Shown: in pieces, positions 43,444 to 52,097 of the stretch | Layout of the letters: every line of letters begins with the position of its first letter | Numbering within the stretch: the first letter of the stretch is position 1 | Assembly: GCF_039533685.1 (NCBI RefSeq) | Contig: NZ_BAAATZ010000008.1 | Coordinates: forward strand, 54,796-118,795 | Direction: 5' to 3' | Source of the DNA: Actinocorallia aurantiaca | Lineage (GTDB): Bacteria > Actinomycetota > Actinomycetes > Streptosporangiales > Streptosporangiaceae | DNA: 64,000 nt | Notes under the pieces: model-generated | Databases searched by the model: none | Seen by the model: only the letters and a program-made list of their open reading frames with translations | Told to the model about the DNA's origin: nothing | Made by a program: the position numbers and the translations under genes

Positions 43444-44784
43444 TTACAGGTGCGTGCGGACGACGTCCGCCAGCCGCTCCGCGATGGTGTGGGCCTGGTC
43501 CTCGGCCGCGGCCTCGACCATCACCCGGACCATCGGCTCGGTGCCCGACGGGCGGATCAGCACCCGCCCTGAGGCCCCCAGCTCGAGTTCGGCCGCGCTG
43601 ATCGCCGCCCGCAGCTCCTCGGACGTCTTCGCCCGCGCCTTGTCCACCCCGCGCACGTTGATGAGCACCTGCGGCAGCCGCGTCATGCACTTGGCCAGCT
43701 CGTCCAGCGGGCGGCCGCGCCGGGCCACCGCGCCGAGCAGGTGCAGCCCCGTCAGCAGGCCGTCTCCGGTGGTGCCGTGCTCCAGCATGATCACATGCCC
43801 GGACTGCTCGCCGCCGAAGCCGTACCCGCCCTCGCGCATCGCCTCCAGGACGTAGCGGTCCCCCACCGCCGTCTCCAGGATCTTCAGCCCGTGGCCCTGC
43901 AGCGCCAGCTTGAAGCCGAGGTTCGACATGACCGTCGCGACGACCGTCCCGGCCGGCAGCCGTCCTGCCTCGTGCAGCTCCAGCGCCAGGATCGCCATGA
44001 TCTGGTCGCCGTCCACCACCTCGCCGCCGGAGGTGACCGCCAGGCAGCGGTCGGCGTCGCCGTCGAAGGCCAGGCCCATGGCCGCGCCGTGCTTCAACAC
44101 CGCCTCGCGCAGCGTGTCCAGATGGGTCGAGCCCACCCCGTCGTTGATGTTGAGCCCGTCCGGCGCGGCGCCGATCTCGAAGACCTCGGCGCCCGCCCGG
44201 CGCAGCAGGCCCGGCGCGAGCTCCGCCGACGCCCCGTGCGCGCAGTCGACCACCACGCGCAGTCCGGCCAGGGAGATGTCCAGCGTCGACAGCAGGTGCT
44301 CGGCGTACCTGGCGAGCTCGCCGTGGGCCTCGCGGACCCGGCCGACGCCCGCGCCCGTCGGCGCGTTCCACTCCTCGCCGATCTTGGCCTCGATGCGGTC
44401 CTCGATCTCGTCGGGGAGTTTGTAGCCGCTGCGGTCGAAGAACTTGATGCCGTTGTCGGGGGCCGGGTTGTGCGAGGCCGAGAGCATGACGCCCAGGTCC
44501 GCGCCGAGCTCCCTGGTCAGGTAGGCCACGGCCGGGGTCGGCAGCACGCCCAGGCGCAGCACGTCGACGCCCGCTCCCGCCAGGCCCGCGACGACCGCGG
44601 CCTCCAGGAACTCGCCCGAGGCCCGCGGGTCCCTGCCCACCACCGCGACCGGACGGTGCCCCTCGAAAGCGCCCGCGTCGCCCAGCACCCGGGCCGCGGC
44701 CATGGACAGCTCCATCGCCAGCCGCGCGGTGAGGTCCCGGTTCGCCAGGCCACGCACGCCATCAGTTCCGAACAAACGACCCAC
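43444..44784 (-). CDS. glmM: Phosphoglucosamine mutase
   Basis: 446 residues from GTG 44784, giving the family start MGRLFGTDGVRG. The phosphoserine loop is LSASHNPAPDNG (Ser104), metal loop AFDGDADRCLAV, sugar loop GGEQSGH and phosphate loop RPSGTEPMVRVM. It makes glucosamine-1-phosphate from the GlmS product. Only 32 bases separate its start from the terminator hairpin behind rpsI, so expression probably depends partly on read-through. Confidence 0.98.
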   Translation of the reverse strand: MGRLFGTDGVRGLANRDLTARLAMELSMAAARVLGDAGAFEGHRPVAVVGRDPRASGEFLEAAVVAGLAGAGVDVLRLGVLPTPAVAYLTRELGADLGVMLSASHNPAPDNGIKFFDRSGYKLPDEIEDRIEAKIGEEWNAPTGAGVGRVREAHGELARYAEHLLSTLDISLAGLRVVVDCAHGASAELAPGLLRRAGAEVFEIGAAPDGLNINDGVGSTHLDTLREAVLKHGAAMGLAFDGDADRCLAVTSGGEVVDGDQIMAILALELHEAGRLPAGTVVATVMSNLGFKLALQGHGLKILETAVGDRYVLEAMREGGYGFGGEQSGHVIMLEHGTTGDGLLTGLHLLGAVARRGRPLDELAKCMTRLPQVLINVRGVDKARAKTSEELRAAISAAELELGASGRVLIRPSGTEPMVRVMVEAAAEDQAHTIAERLADVVRTHL

Positions 44785-44816
44785 GACAGACCACTTCCTA
44801 CTCGGGGGAATACCAA

Positions 44817-44848
44817 ACGGCGGGCACCACTTCAGTGGTGCCCGCCGT
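44817..44848 (-). terminator. Rho-independent terminator after rpsI
   Basis: A perfect 14-base stem (44817-44830 with 44835-44848) closes a TTCA loop; on the minus strand it is followed by TTGGTATT. It starts 21 bases after the rpsI stop and lies directly before glmM. Confidence 0.85.
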
Positions 44849-44869
44849 CCGGTCAAGCAAGCCGGAGAA

Positions 44870-45379
44870 TCAACGCTTGCTGTACTGCGGAGCCTTACGG
44901 GCCTTCTTGAGACCGGCCTTCTTGCGTTCCTTGGCCCGCGGGTCACGGGTGAGGAAGCCGGCCTTCTTCAGGGCGGGGCGGCTGTCCGGGTCGGAGTTCT
45001 GCAGCGCCCGGGAGATCCCCATGCGCAGGGCGCCGGCCTGGCCGGTCACGCCGCCGCCGTTGATGCGGGCGATGACGTCCCACTGGCCCTCGAGGCCGAG
45101 CGTGACGAAGGGCTCGTTGATGAGCTGCTGGTGCACCTTGTTCGGGAAGTAGCCCTCGAGGGTGCGGCCGTTGACCGTCCAGTTGCCGGAGCCGGGGACG
45201 ATGCGTACGCGGGCGATCGCCTGCTTGCGGCGGCCGGTCGCGGAGGCCGGGCCGGTCGCGGCCGGGACGCGGACGACGTCCTCTTCGGCCACCGCGGACT
45301 CGGTGGTGTATTCGGACGGAGCGTCCTCGAAGGAGGTGAACTCCTCCTGAGGCTCGGTGCTCTCAGTGGTCTCAGCCAC
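44870..45379 (-). CDS. rpsI: 30S ribosomal protein S9 with acidic N-terminal extension
   Basis: 169 residues, GTG start. The core S9 begins near residue 40 (GPASATGRRKQAIARVRI) and ends KARKAPQYSKR, reaching the P-site tRNA. The first ~38 residues are an acidic Thr/Glu/Ser-rich extension (AETTESTEPQEEF) that echoes the L17 C-terminus and S17 N-terminus. It follows rplM in the usual pair. Confidence 0.98.
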   Translation of the reverse strand: MAETTESTEPQEEFTSFEDAPSEYTTESAVAEEDVVRVPAATGPASATGRRKQAIARVRIVPGSGNWTVNGRTLEGYFPNKVHQQLINEPFVTLGLEGQWDVIARINGGGVTGQAGALRMGISRALQNSDPDSRPALKKAGFLTRDPRAKERKKAGLKKARKAPQYSKR

Positions 45380-45487
45380 GATTCTCCTTGTTGTGGTCTT
45401 CTAACCGGGGCGGCGGACCCTGACGCGAATTCCAGGGCGCCCCAGCGGCCTCTTTTTTGAATGGTGGAGCCGGCACAGAGGCCAGAT

Positions 45488-45931
45488 CTACTGGGCGATC
45501 TGCGTGATCTCGAACGGCACCGGCTGCTGGGCGGTGTGCGGGTGGTTCGGGCCCGCGTAGACCTTCACCTTGCCGAACATCGCGCGGCCGAGCTTGTTCT
45601 TGGGCAGCATGCCCTTGATCGCCTTCTCCACGGCCCGCTCGGGGTGCTTCTCGAGCAGGTCCTTGTAGGCGACGGCGCGCAGACCACCCGGGTAGCCCGA
45701 GTGACGGTAGGCCTTCTTCTGCTCGAGCTTCTTACCGCTGAGCGAGACCTTGTCGGCGTTGATGATGATGACGAAGTCACCGGTGTCAACGTGGGGAGCG
45801 TAGATCGGCTTGTGCTTGCCCCGAAGCAGGATCGCGACCTGGCTGGCAAGGCGACCCAGCACGACATCGGTCGCGTCGATGACGTGCCACTGACGCTGCA
45901 CGTCAGCGGGCTTAGGGGTGTACGTGCGCAC
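45488..45931 (-). CDS. rplM: 50S ribosomal protein L13
   Basis: 147 residues from GTG 45931 (MRTYTPKPADVQRQWHVID). WHVIDATDVVLGRLAS and GMLPKNKLGRAMFGKVKVYAG are family signatures. An early assembly protein of the large subunit. A good promoter lies 107-135 bases upstream. Confidence 0.98.
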   Translation of the reverse strand: MRTYTPKPADVQRQWHVIDATDVVLGRLASQVAILLRGKHKPIYAPHVDTGDFVIIINADKVSLSGKKLEQKKAYRHSGYPGGLRAVAYKDLLEKHPERAVEKAIKGMLPKNKLGRAMFGKVKVYAGPNHPHTAQQPVPFEITQIAQ

Positions 45932-46037
45932 GGCGTAAGCCTTCGTTTCTGTCGACTGTTGGGATCGGCCCTTCGGATGATCCGGACCGGGTGCCGGTGT
46001 GCATGCCTGACTGGCAACCCGACACATACAAAGGAGC

Positions 46038-46066
46038 AGGATACCCAAGCTCTGGAGCACGGGCAA
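46038..46066 (-). promoter_or_regulatory. Promoter of rplM-rpsI
   Basis: Minus strand: -35 TTGCCC (46061-46066), 17-base spacer, -10 TATCCT (46038-46043). The predicted transcript has a leader of about 100 bases before rplM. Confidence 0.7.
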
Positions 46067-46265
46067 AGCAGCACCCGCGTGAGACCGCTCCGCCCGGGTG
46101 TCTCCGGTGCGGCATAGGCAGCTACGGGCGCTGATCCTGCCTCTGACAGTATGCCTCCAGTATGCCTGAGAACTCTCCCCCCGGTGCGCAGAATGAGCTG
46201 CACGGAGGCTCCGGCCGTGTCATGGTGGGACGAACTCGGGCCGAAGGGCACCTCGAAACGACCGA

Positions 46266-46271
46266 TAGGCT
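46266..46271 (+). promoter_or_regulatory. Putative -10 element of a leaderless promoter (46279 gene)
   Basis: TAGGCT, 7 bases before ATG 46279; no Shine-Dalgarno. It supports this start over the upstream in-frame ATG codons. Confidence 0.5.
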
Positions 46272-46278
46272 CCGCAAC

Positions 46279-48087
46279 ATGGGTTATCCGGGTGACAACG
46301 ACCAGCCGCCATGGGACAGCACTCCGCCGGAGACCGACCCCTGGTCCCGGCACCCGTTGAGCGCGCCGGTCCCGCAGCAGCCGTCCGAGGACCAGGAGGC
46401 GGCCCCCTCCTCGTGGAACGACGCGGAGGCCGGGTCGACGGGATGGGCGGCCGACCCGCAGTCCGGCCGGGCCGGATCCTGGCTGGAGAGCGCCGCGGCT
46501 CCGCCGCAGCCCCCCGCCGCACCGGAGTGGGCCGAATCACAGCCCTCATGGGGCGACGACCCCCTCTCGGCGCCGGCCTCCTTCAGCGGTCACGGCACCG
46601 GCGCCCAGCCGTCCCTTCCCGAGGCCCCCGCCCCCTCCGGCTGGCCCGAGAGCCCTCTGGACGGCCCCAGCGGCCCGCAGGCGACCCCCTGGGAAGACGC
46701 CTCCCAGCAGCAGCAGCAGCCTTACGAGCCGCCCACGGGCACCCACGCGCTGCCCGTCTACGACTCCCCGTCCTACGACCAGCACGGGTACCAGGACGTC
46801 TCCCAGCCTTCCGCGGGCGCTTTCGACGCTCCCGGCGGAGCTCTTTCCGCGCAGCCCTACGAGACTCACGGCGGAACCCAGGCATTCCCTCCCTATGAGT
46901 CGCCGTCCTACGAGTCTTCCCCCTATGAAGCGCCGGAGGGCGCTCCGGCGTCACAGCCCTTCACCGGAGCCCAGTCGCTCTCCCCCCAGGCGACGTGGCA
47001 GGACCAGCCGTTCGACCAGCAGCCGTACGAGCAGAGCCAGTCGTATGAGCAGAGCCAGTCGTACGAGCAGCCCTATGACCAGCAGCAGTCGTACGAGCAG
47101 CAGCCGTACGACCAGCAGCAGCCGTACGAGCAGCCCCACTCCTTCGAGCAGCAGCCCTACGACGGCCGCAGCGGGCCGCAGCCGATGCCCCCGTTCGACC
47201 AGCCGGGCCGGCCTCCTCACGACGGCTACACCGGCCCGCAGCAGGCCGCTCCGTGGCAGCAGGGCGGCGACGGCTTCGGACCGGGCGAGCAGTGGCCCGC
47301 CGACGGGGTCCCGCCCGGCCTCACGGAGGAGGGCAAGGGCGGGTCGAACCGCAAGCCCCTGATCTTCGGCGGGGTCCTGATCACCGCGGTGGCGCTGGTC
47401 GCGGGCTTCCTCCTGCTGAACGGCAAGGACGAGACCGGGCGGCCGGCGTCGAACACCTCGGACACCCCGACGGCGGGCGGCACGCCCAGCGCGAACGACG
47501 GCCCCTCGGCGGCCGCGCAGCCGACCGCGCCGGCCGCCGAGGGCGGCCTGCTGGAGAGCCGGAAGAGCGACCCCCGGCCGCTGACCCTCGGCGAGGTGTT
47601 CCGCAAGAAGCGCTTCACCGAGGACGGCATCACCTACGTGATGACCGTCCGCAAGAAGTCCTCCTGCAAGGACGCGGTCAACGGGACGGCGCTGCGGTCG
47701 TCGCTGGCCAAGGGCAAGTGCACCCAGTTCCTGCGCGCCACCTTCACCACCGCGGGCGGCAAGATGATCGGGACGGTCGGCGTGGCCAACCTCGCCACCG
47801 CCTCGGCCGCTTCCAAGGCCGCCAAGGCCGCGACGGCCAAGGACGCCTACGTGGTCGCGGTGCCGGCCAAGGGCGTCACCAGCAAGATCGGGCAGGGCGA
47901 CGCCCTGGGCGCGGCCTGGACCCGCGGCCACTACCTGATCATGACCTGGGTGCAGCTGCCGAACGGCAAGACCATCCCCGCCAAGTTCAAGAAGGCGGCG
48001 CAGACGTTCGCGCAGAGCACCGTCGTGGGCAGCAACCTCGGGCCCGCCCTGAATATTCGTGACGAGACAGGCAAGCCGGGCAGCTGA
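46279..48087 (+). CDS. Membrane-anchored surface protein with Gln/Tyr-rich repeats
   Basis: 602 residues from ATG 46279 (MGYPGDNDQPPW). Residues 1-350 are disordered, Pro/Gln/Ser/Tyr-rich, with Y-[ED]-Q repeats at 245-295. One membrane segment at about 359-380 (LIFGGVLITAVALVAGFLLL) is followed by a Thr/Pro linker and an extracytoplasmic domain at about 433-590, starting PRPLTLGEVF and holding one Cys pair (C-x17-C). The next gene encodes a paralog of the same layout. The long cytoplasmic tail and external domain suggest a sensor or septal/cell-wall protein; function unknown. Confidence 0.8.
   Translation: MGYPGDNDQPPWDSTPPETDPWSRHPLSAPVPQQPSEDQEAAPSSWNDAEAGSTGWAADPQSGRAGSWLESAAAPPQPPAAPEWAESQPSWGDDPLSAPASFSGHGTGAQPSLPEAPAPSGWPESPLDGPSGPQATPWEDASQQQQQPYEPPTGTHALPVYDSPSYDQHGYQDVSQPSAGAFDAPGGALSAQPYETHGGTQAFPPYESPSYESSPYEAPEGAPASQPFTGAQSLSPQATWQDQPFDQQPYEQSQSYEQSQSYEQPYDQQQSYEQQPYDQQQPYEQPHSFEQQPYDGRSGPQPMPPFDQPGRPPHDGYTGPQQAAPWQQGGDGFGPGEQWPADGVPPGLTEEGKGGSNRKPLIFGGVLITAVALVAGFLLLNGKDETGRPASNTSDTPTAGGTPSANDGPSAAAQPTAPAAEGGLLESRKSDPRPLTLGEVFRKKRFTEDGITYVMTVRKKSSCKDAVNGTALRSSLAKGKCTQFLRATFTTAGGKMIGTVGVANLATASAASKAAKAATAKDAYVVAVPAKGVTSKIGQGDALGAAWTRGHYLIMTWVQLPNGKTIPAKFKKAAQTFAQSTVVGSNLGPALNIRDETGKPGS
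47011..47163 (+). repeat. Short tandem repeats coding for Tyr-Glu/Asp-Gln units
   Basis: About ten copies of a 5-8 residue unit around YEQ or YDQ followed by Q-P or S-Q. The DNA repeats are imperfect (TACGAGCAG and TATGAGCAG variants), so the array could change length by slippage. Confidence 0.75.
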
Positions 48088-48124
48088 ATTCCTGGCGAAG
48101 GCTCCGGATCTCTACTGATTTGAC

Positions 48125-48130
48125 TACGCT
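48125..48130 (+). promoter_or_regulatory. Putative -10 element of a leaderless promoter (48139 gene)
   Basis: TACGCT, 8 bases before ATG 48139; no Shine-Dalgarno. The gene may therefore be transcribed on its own despite following its paralog by 51 bases. Confidence 0.45.
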
Positions 48131-48138
48131 GTACGTCC

Positions 48139-49464
48139 ATGTCCGGTCCTGACGGCGTCCCGCCCGGCGCGGAGGCCACCGACGACACGTCGGCACCCTC
48201 CGCCGCACCGGGCTTCGGCCAACGCACCGACCAGCCCGCCACGGCGACCGCTCAGGGCGGTCCACCGGTGCAGGGCCCGCCCAGCGCTCCCTGGTGGAGC
48301 CCCGACGCCCCGCCGGGCTCAGGGGCCGAACCACCGGGAGTCCTGGTGGCGGGTCCCGGCGTGCCCTCCGTCGACACCCGCCGCGCGGTCCCGCCCGCGC
48401 CTCGTCCGACCGCGGGCGGCGGTGGCGCGGACACCGGCGCCACCGTCACCGACCTGTCCCGGGACGTGGCCTTCGCCCCTCCGGCGCAGGCCGCCACCCG
48501 GACCGCGACCGACCTGCCCGCCCCCGTCGCGGGCGACAAGGCCCTGACCGAGCAGCGGCTGCTGGACTCCCCCGCGGCCTGGGCGCCGCCCACCGGGGAC
48601 GCCGCGGCCCAGCCCGGCGGCTGGAATCCCGGCCAGACCGTCGTCGACCTCGCGGCCCGGCCCTCCGTGGCGTCCGTGCCCGCGGCGGCCCAGACCCCCT
48701 CCACGGCCCTCGAACCCCTGCCCGCGGCTCCGGAGCCCAAGAAGAAGCGCACGCTGCTGTACGTCGCGCTCGCGCTCGTGCCGACCCTGGCCGTCGCCGG
48801 AGCCGCCTACGTGCTGCTCACCGGTTCCGGCGGCGACGAGGAGATCGTGCGGCCCGCCGAGACCCCGATGGTCGCCCAGACCCCGGACGCTCCCGCTCAG
48901 TCCCCCACGCCCGAGCCGACGCCCGGCACCTCCTCGACCAAGCCCGCCGCCCCGTCCGTGGACAGCGCCAAGACCGACCCCGAGCCGCTGACCCTGAGCG
49001 AGATCTTCCCCGCCAAGAAGCTCCGGCTCGGCGGCCGCGACTTCGTCATGGACCGCAAGTCGCTCAACCTGCGCTGCGACTACGCCGCCAACGGCTCCAT
49101 GGCCAGGACTCTGGTGAAGCAGAAGTGCCAGGGCCTGGTCCGCGCGACCTACCTCACCGCCGACAAGAAGATCGGCGTCACCGTCGGCGTCGTCGCCATG
49201 CCCGCCAAGAAGGTCGCGCTCGCCGTCCAGAAGAGCGGCACCCCGTTGCGCAAGGGCAACTGGTTCGTGGCCCTGCCCGGCAAGAACTCCAAGGCCCTCG
49301 CCAAGACCGGCGGCCACCCCGCCCTGGACACCTACGGGCGCTACGTGCTCTACGCCTACGCGCAGTACCTGGACGGCACCAAGCCCGCCAAGCAGCCCAA
49401 GGAGCTCGGCCAGGCGGCCCGTTCCCTCATCGCCTACGTGAACGAGCCCCTCAAGAAGCGCTAG
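48139..49464 (+). CDS. Membrane-anchored surface protein, paralog of the preceding gene
   Basis: 441 residues. A disordered Pro/Ala-rich part (1-200), one membrane segment at about 205-227 after PKKKRTLLYV, a Pro/Thr linker, then an extracytoplasmic domain at about 280-440 starting PEPLTLSEIF. That domain aligns by eye with the preceding paralog, including the Cys pair (C-x16-C) and the end LGQAARSLIAYV versus KAAQTFAQSTVV. It lacks the Tyr/Gln repeats. Its 3' end overlaps truA by 14 bases. Confidence 0.8.
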   Translation: MSGPDGVPPGAEATDDTSAPSAAPGFGQRTDQPATATAQGGPPVQGPPSAPWWSPDAPPGSGAEPPGVLVAGPGVPSVDTRRAVPPAPRPTAGGGGADTGATVTDLSRDVAFAPPAQAATRTATDLPAPVAGDKALTEQRLLDSPAAWAPPTGDAAAQPGGWNPGQTVVDLAARPSVASVPAAAQTPSTALEPLPAAPEPKKKRTLLYVALALVPTLAVAGAAYVLLTGSGGDEEIVRPAETPMVAQTPDAPAQSPTPEPTPGTSSTKPAAPSVDSAKTDPEPLTLSEIFPAKKLRLGGRDFVMDRKSLNLRCDYAANGSMARTLVKQKCQGLVRATYLTADKKIGVTVGVVAMPAKKVALAVQKSGTPLRKGNWFVALPGKNSKALAKTGGHPALDTYGRYVLYAYAQYLDGTKPAKQPKELGQAARSLIAYVNEPLKKR

Positions 49465-50311
49465 GCGAGGGGACCACGGGCAGCACAGGCCGGTCCAGCG
49501 TCCGCACCCTGCGGGTCGCCAGGGCGCGGTCGGCCAGCTCGTGGTCCCCGGGGTAGACGACCTCCACCAGGGCCAGCCCGTGCGCCGGGGCCACCTTCAC
49601 CGCCGAGTCCCGCACCCCGGCCAGCAGCACCTCGCGCGGCCACTCCACCGGACGGCGTCCGTCGCCGACCGACAGCACCGCCCCGACGAGCGCCCGGACC
49701 ATCGAGTGGCAGAACGCGTCGGCCTCGACCGTCGCCACCGCCAGCCGCTCCTCCGCACGCTCCCACTCGTACCGCAGCAGCCTGCGGATCGTGGTGGCGC
49801 CCTCGCGCTTGCGGCAGTACGCGGCGAAGTCGTGCTCGCCGACCAGGAGCGCCGACGCCTCGTTCATCCGGCCGACGTCCAGCGGGCGCGGATGCCAGAC
49901 GGTGTCCCGGCGGCGCAGCGGCGCCACCCCCGTCGGCTCGTCGCTGACGCGGTACTCGTAGCGCCTGCGCAGCGCCGAGAACCGGGCGTCGAAGCCCTCG
50001 GGGGCCGGGGCCACCTCGCGCACCCGCACGTCCGGCGGGAGCACGGCGGCCAGCCGGCGCGACATCGCCCGGCTGATCTGCTGGTAGGCCGTCGTCGGGA
50101 CCACCACGTGCGCCACCTGGCCCGTCGCGTGCACCCCGGAGTCCGTACGGCCCGCCACGGTCAGGACCGGCGGCGGGTCCAGCCGCATGATCCGCGCCAG
50201 CGCGTCCTCGACGACCCCCTGGACGGTGCGCTGCCCGGGCTGGCGCGCCCAGCCCGCGAAGTCCGCTCCGTCATAGCTGATGTCCAGCCGGAGTCTCACC
50301 AACGACGTCAT
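49451..50311 (-). CDS. truA: tRNA pseudouridine(38-40) synthase TruA
   Basis: 286 residues from ATG 50311. Signatures: RLRLDISYDGADFAGWARQPG, catalytic Asp in VAGRTDSGVHATGQVAHV, RRYEYR and FCHSMVRALVGAVLSVG. It modifies the tRNA anticodon stem. It follows rplQ at the end of the alpha operon after a 146-base spacer with a hairpin. Confidence 0.97.
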   Translation of the reverse strand: MTSLVRLRLDISYDGADFAGWARQPGQRTVQGVVEDALARIMRLDPPPVLTVAGRTDSGVHATGQVAHVVVPTTAYQQISRAMSRRLAAVLPPDVRVREVAPAPEGFDARFSALRRRYEYRVSDEPTGVAPLRRRDTVWHPRPLDVGRMNEASALLVGEHDFAAYCRKREGATTIRRLLRYEWERAEERLAVATVEADAFCHSMVRALVGAVLSVGDGRRPVEWPREVLLAGVRDSAVKVAPAHGLALVEVVYPGDHELADRALATRRVRTLDRPVLPVVPSPSAS

Positions 50312-50405
50312 ATGACAGCTTCCCGTCCCCACGTGAGAAGAACAGCGACCTGAAGAAGAGCGCTCGCGAGAGCGGTGCCCGCGGGAGCAGTGTCCCAAAG
50401 GCGAA

Positions 50406-50441
50406 CGGGCCCGGCGCCCTCCGGAGAGGACGACGGGCCCG
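50406..50441 (-). terminator. Hairpin after rplQ
   Basis: CGGGCCCG at 50406-50413 and 50434-50441 can pair, with CTCC/GGAG in the loop adding a second stem. It lies 17 bases after the rplQ stop, so truA would depend on read-through or its own promoter. Confidence 0.55.
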
Positions 50442-50457
50442 AATCGAGGCTGTGCCT

Positions 50458-50955
50458 TTACTCGGCGGCCTTGGCCTCGGAGGACTCCGCGGCCTCGGCG
50501 GCCTCGGTGCTCTCCGTGGTCTCGGCAGCCTCGGTGGCCTCGGTGGTCTCGGCCTTCGGCTCCTCGGCGGCGGTCTTGCGGACCGTCACGCCGGAGACCT
50601 GCTCGGCGACGAGCTCGATCACGGCCATCGGCGCGTTGTCGCCCTTGCGGGCGCCGATCTTCGTGATCCGGGTGTAGCCGCCCGGACGCTCGGCGAAGTG
50701 CGGGCCGATCTCGGCGAACAGCTTGTGCACCACACCCTTGTCCCGGATGGTCTTGATCACCAGGCGGCGGTTGGCGATGTCGCCCTTCTTCGCCTTGGTG
50801 ATCAGCTTCTCGGCGACCGGGCGCAGCCGGCGCGCCTTGGCCTCGGTGGTGGTGATGCGGCCGTGCTCGAAGAGCTGGGTGGCGAGGTTCGCCAGGATCA
50901 GCTTCTCGTGGGCCGGGCTGCCGCCGAGGCGGGCACCCTTGGCGGGCTTGGGCAT
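50458..50955 (-). CDS. rplQ: 50S ribosomal protein L17 with acidic C-terminal tail
   Basis: 165 residues. The L17 core covers 1-~118 (GARLGGSPAHEKLILANLA, TTEAKARRLRP, RKGDNAPMAVIELV). The last ~40 residues are a Glu/Ala/Thr/Ser tail with ETTESTEAAEAAESSE, longer than in E. coli L17 (127 residues). It follows rpoA, from which it is separated by the N run. Confidence 0.97.
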   Translation of the reverse strand: MPKPAKGARLGGSPAHEKLILANLATQLFEHGRITTTEAKARRLRPVAEKLITKAKKGDIANRRLVIKTIRDKGVVHKLFAEIGPHFAERPGGYTRITKIGARKGDNAPMAVIELVAEQVSGVTVRKTAAEEPKAETTEATEAAETTESTEAAEAAESSEAKAAE

Positions 50956-50991
50956 GGCTCTTCCTTCCTGCCCCAGCCGTGTCAGGTACTG

Positions 50992-51034
50992 NNNNNNNNN
51001 NNNNNNNNNNNNNNNNNNNNNNNNNNNNNNNNNN
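50992..51034. other. Run of 43 unknown bases (assembly gap)
   Basis: The N run removes the 3' end and stop codon of rpoA and part of the rpoA-rplQ spacer. The true gap length is unknown. Confidence 0.99.
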
Positions 51035-52039
51035 GGTCTCCGCGAACGACTCGTCGTCCCCGTCGCCGTAGGCGTCGGCGGCGGCGGTCGGGTCGAACCC
51101 GGGAGGGGAGTCCTTGAGGGACAGCCCCATGTCGTGCAGCTTCTGCTTGACCTCTTCGATGGACTTGGCACCGAAGTTGCGGATGTCCAGCAGGTCCTGC
51201 TCGGAGCGGGCCACCAGCTCGCCCACCGAGTGGATGCCCTCGCGCTTGAGGCAGTTGTAGGAGCGGACCGTGAGGTTCAGCTCCTCGATCGGCAGGGCCA
51301 GATCGGCGGCCAGCGCGGCGTCCGTCGGGGACGGGCCCATGTCGATGCCCTCGGCCTCGACGTTCAGCTCGCGGGCGAGGCCGAACAGCTCGACGAGGGT
51401 CTTGCCGGCGGACGCGACGGCGTCGCGCGGCAGCATGCAGTGCTTGGTCTCGACGTCCAGGATCAGACGGTCGAAGTCGGTGCGCTGCTCGACACGGGTC
51501 GCCTCGACCTTGTAGGTGACCTTGAGCACCGGGGAGTAGATGGAGTCGATCGGGATCCGGCCGATCTCCTGCCCCGGCTGCTTGTTCTGGGTGGCGGAGA
51601 CGTAGCCGCGGCCGCGCTCGACCGTCAGCTCCATCTCCAGCTTCGCCTTGCTGTTCAGCGTGGCGATCTTCAGGTCGGGGTTGTGCACCTCGACCCCGGC
51701 CGGCGGCGCGATGTCCGCGGCGGTGACGTCACCCGGGCCCTGCTTGCGCAGGTACATGACCACCGGCTCGTCGTGCTCGGAGGAGACGACCAGCTGCTTG
51801 AGGTTCAGGATGATGTCGGTCAGGTCCTCCTTGACGCCCGGCACGGTGGAGAACTCGTGCAGGACGCCCTCGACGCGGATGCTGGTGACAGCGGCGCCGG
51901 GGATGGAGGACAGGAGCGTGCGGCGGAGCGAGTTGCCGATGGTGTAGCCGAATCCCGGCTCCAGCGGCTCGATGACGAACCGGCTGCGGTACTCGTCCAC
52001 CTGCTCTTCGGTGAGCGAAGGACGCTGGGCGATGAGCAT
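51035..52039 (-). CDS. rpoA: DNA-directed RNA polymerase subunit alpha, 3' end in gap
   Basis: About 335 residues from ATG 52039 (MLIAQRPSL). The N-terminal assembly domain has FVIEPLEPGFGYTIGNSLRRTLLSSIPG; the C-terminal helix-hairpin-helix domain has NCLKREGIHSVGELVARSEQDLLDIRNFGAKSIEEV. The sequence stops at DDESFAET just before the gap; only a few residues should be missing. The alpha C-terminal domain contacts UP elements and activators. Confidence 0.98.
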
Positions 52040-52097
52040 GTGATGCTCGCTTTCTGTCGGGCCGCCCGCTATTTGACGGCCATGACATAACGGACAT

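Larger units (their letters stand above)
45932..46278. other. 347-base divergent spacer between rplM and the surface-protein gene
   Basis: It contains the rplM promoter and leader on the left and the -10-like element for the 46279 gene on the right. I see no gene; an in-frame ATG at 46162 would only lengthen the downstream protein with a poorly coding 39 residues. Confidence 0.6.

Noticed and set aside
49451..52039. Apparent 862-residue fusion of RpoA to TruA
   Set aside because: It exists only because the N run contains no stop codon; rplQ lies in between in another frame.
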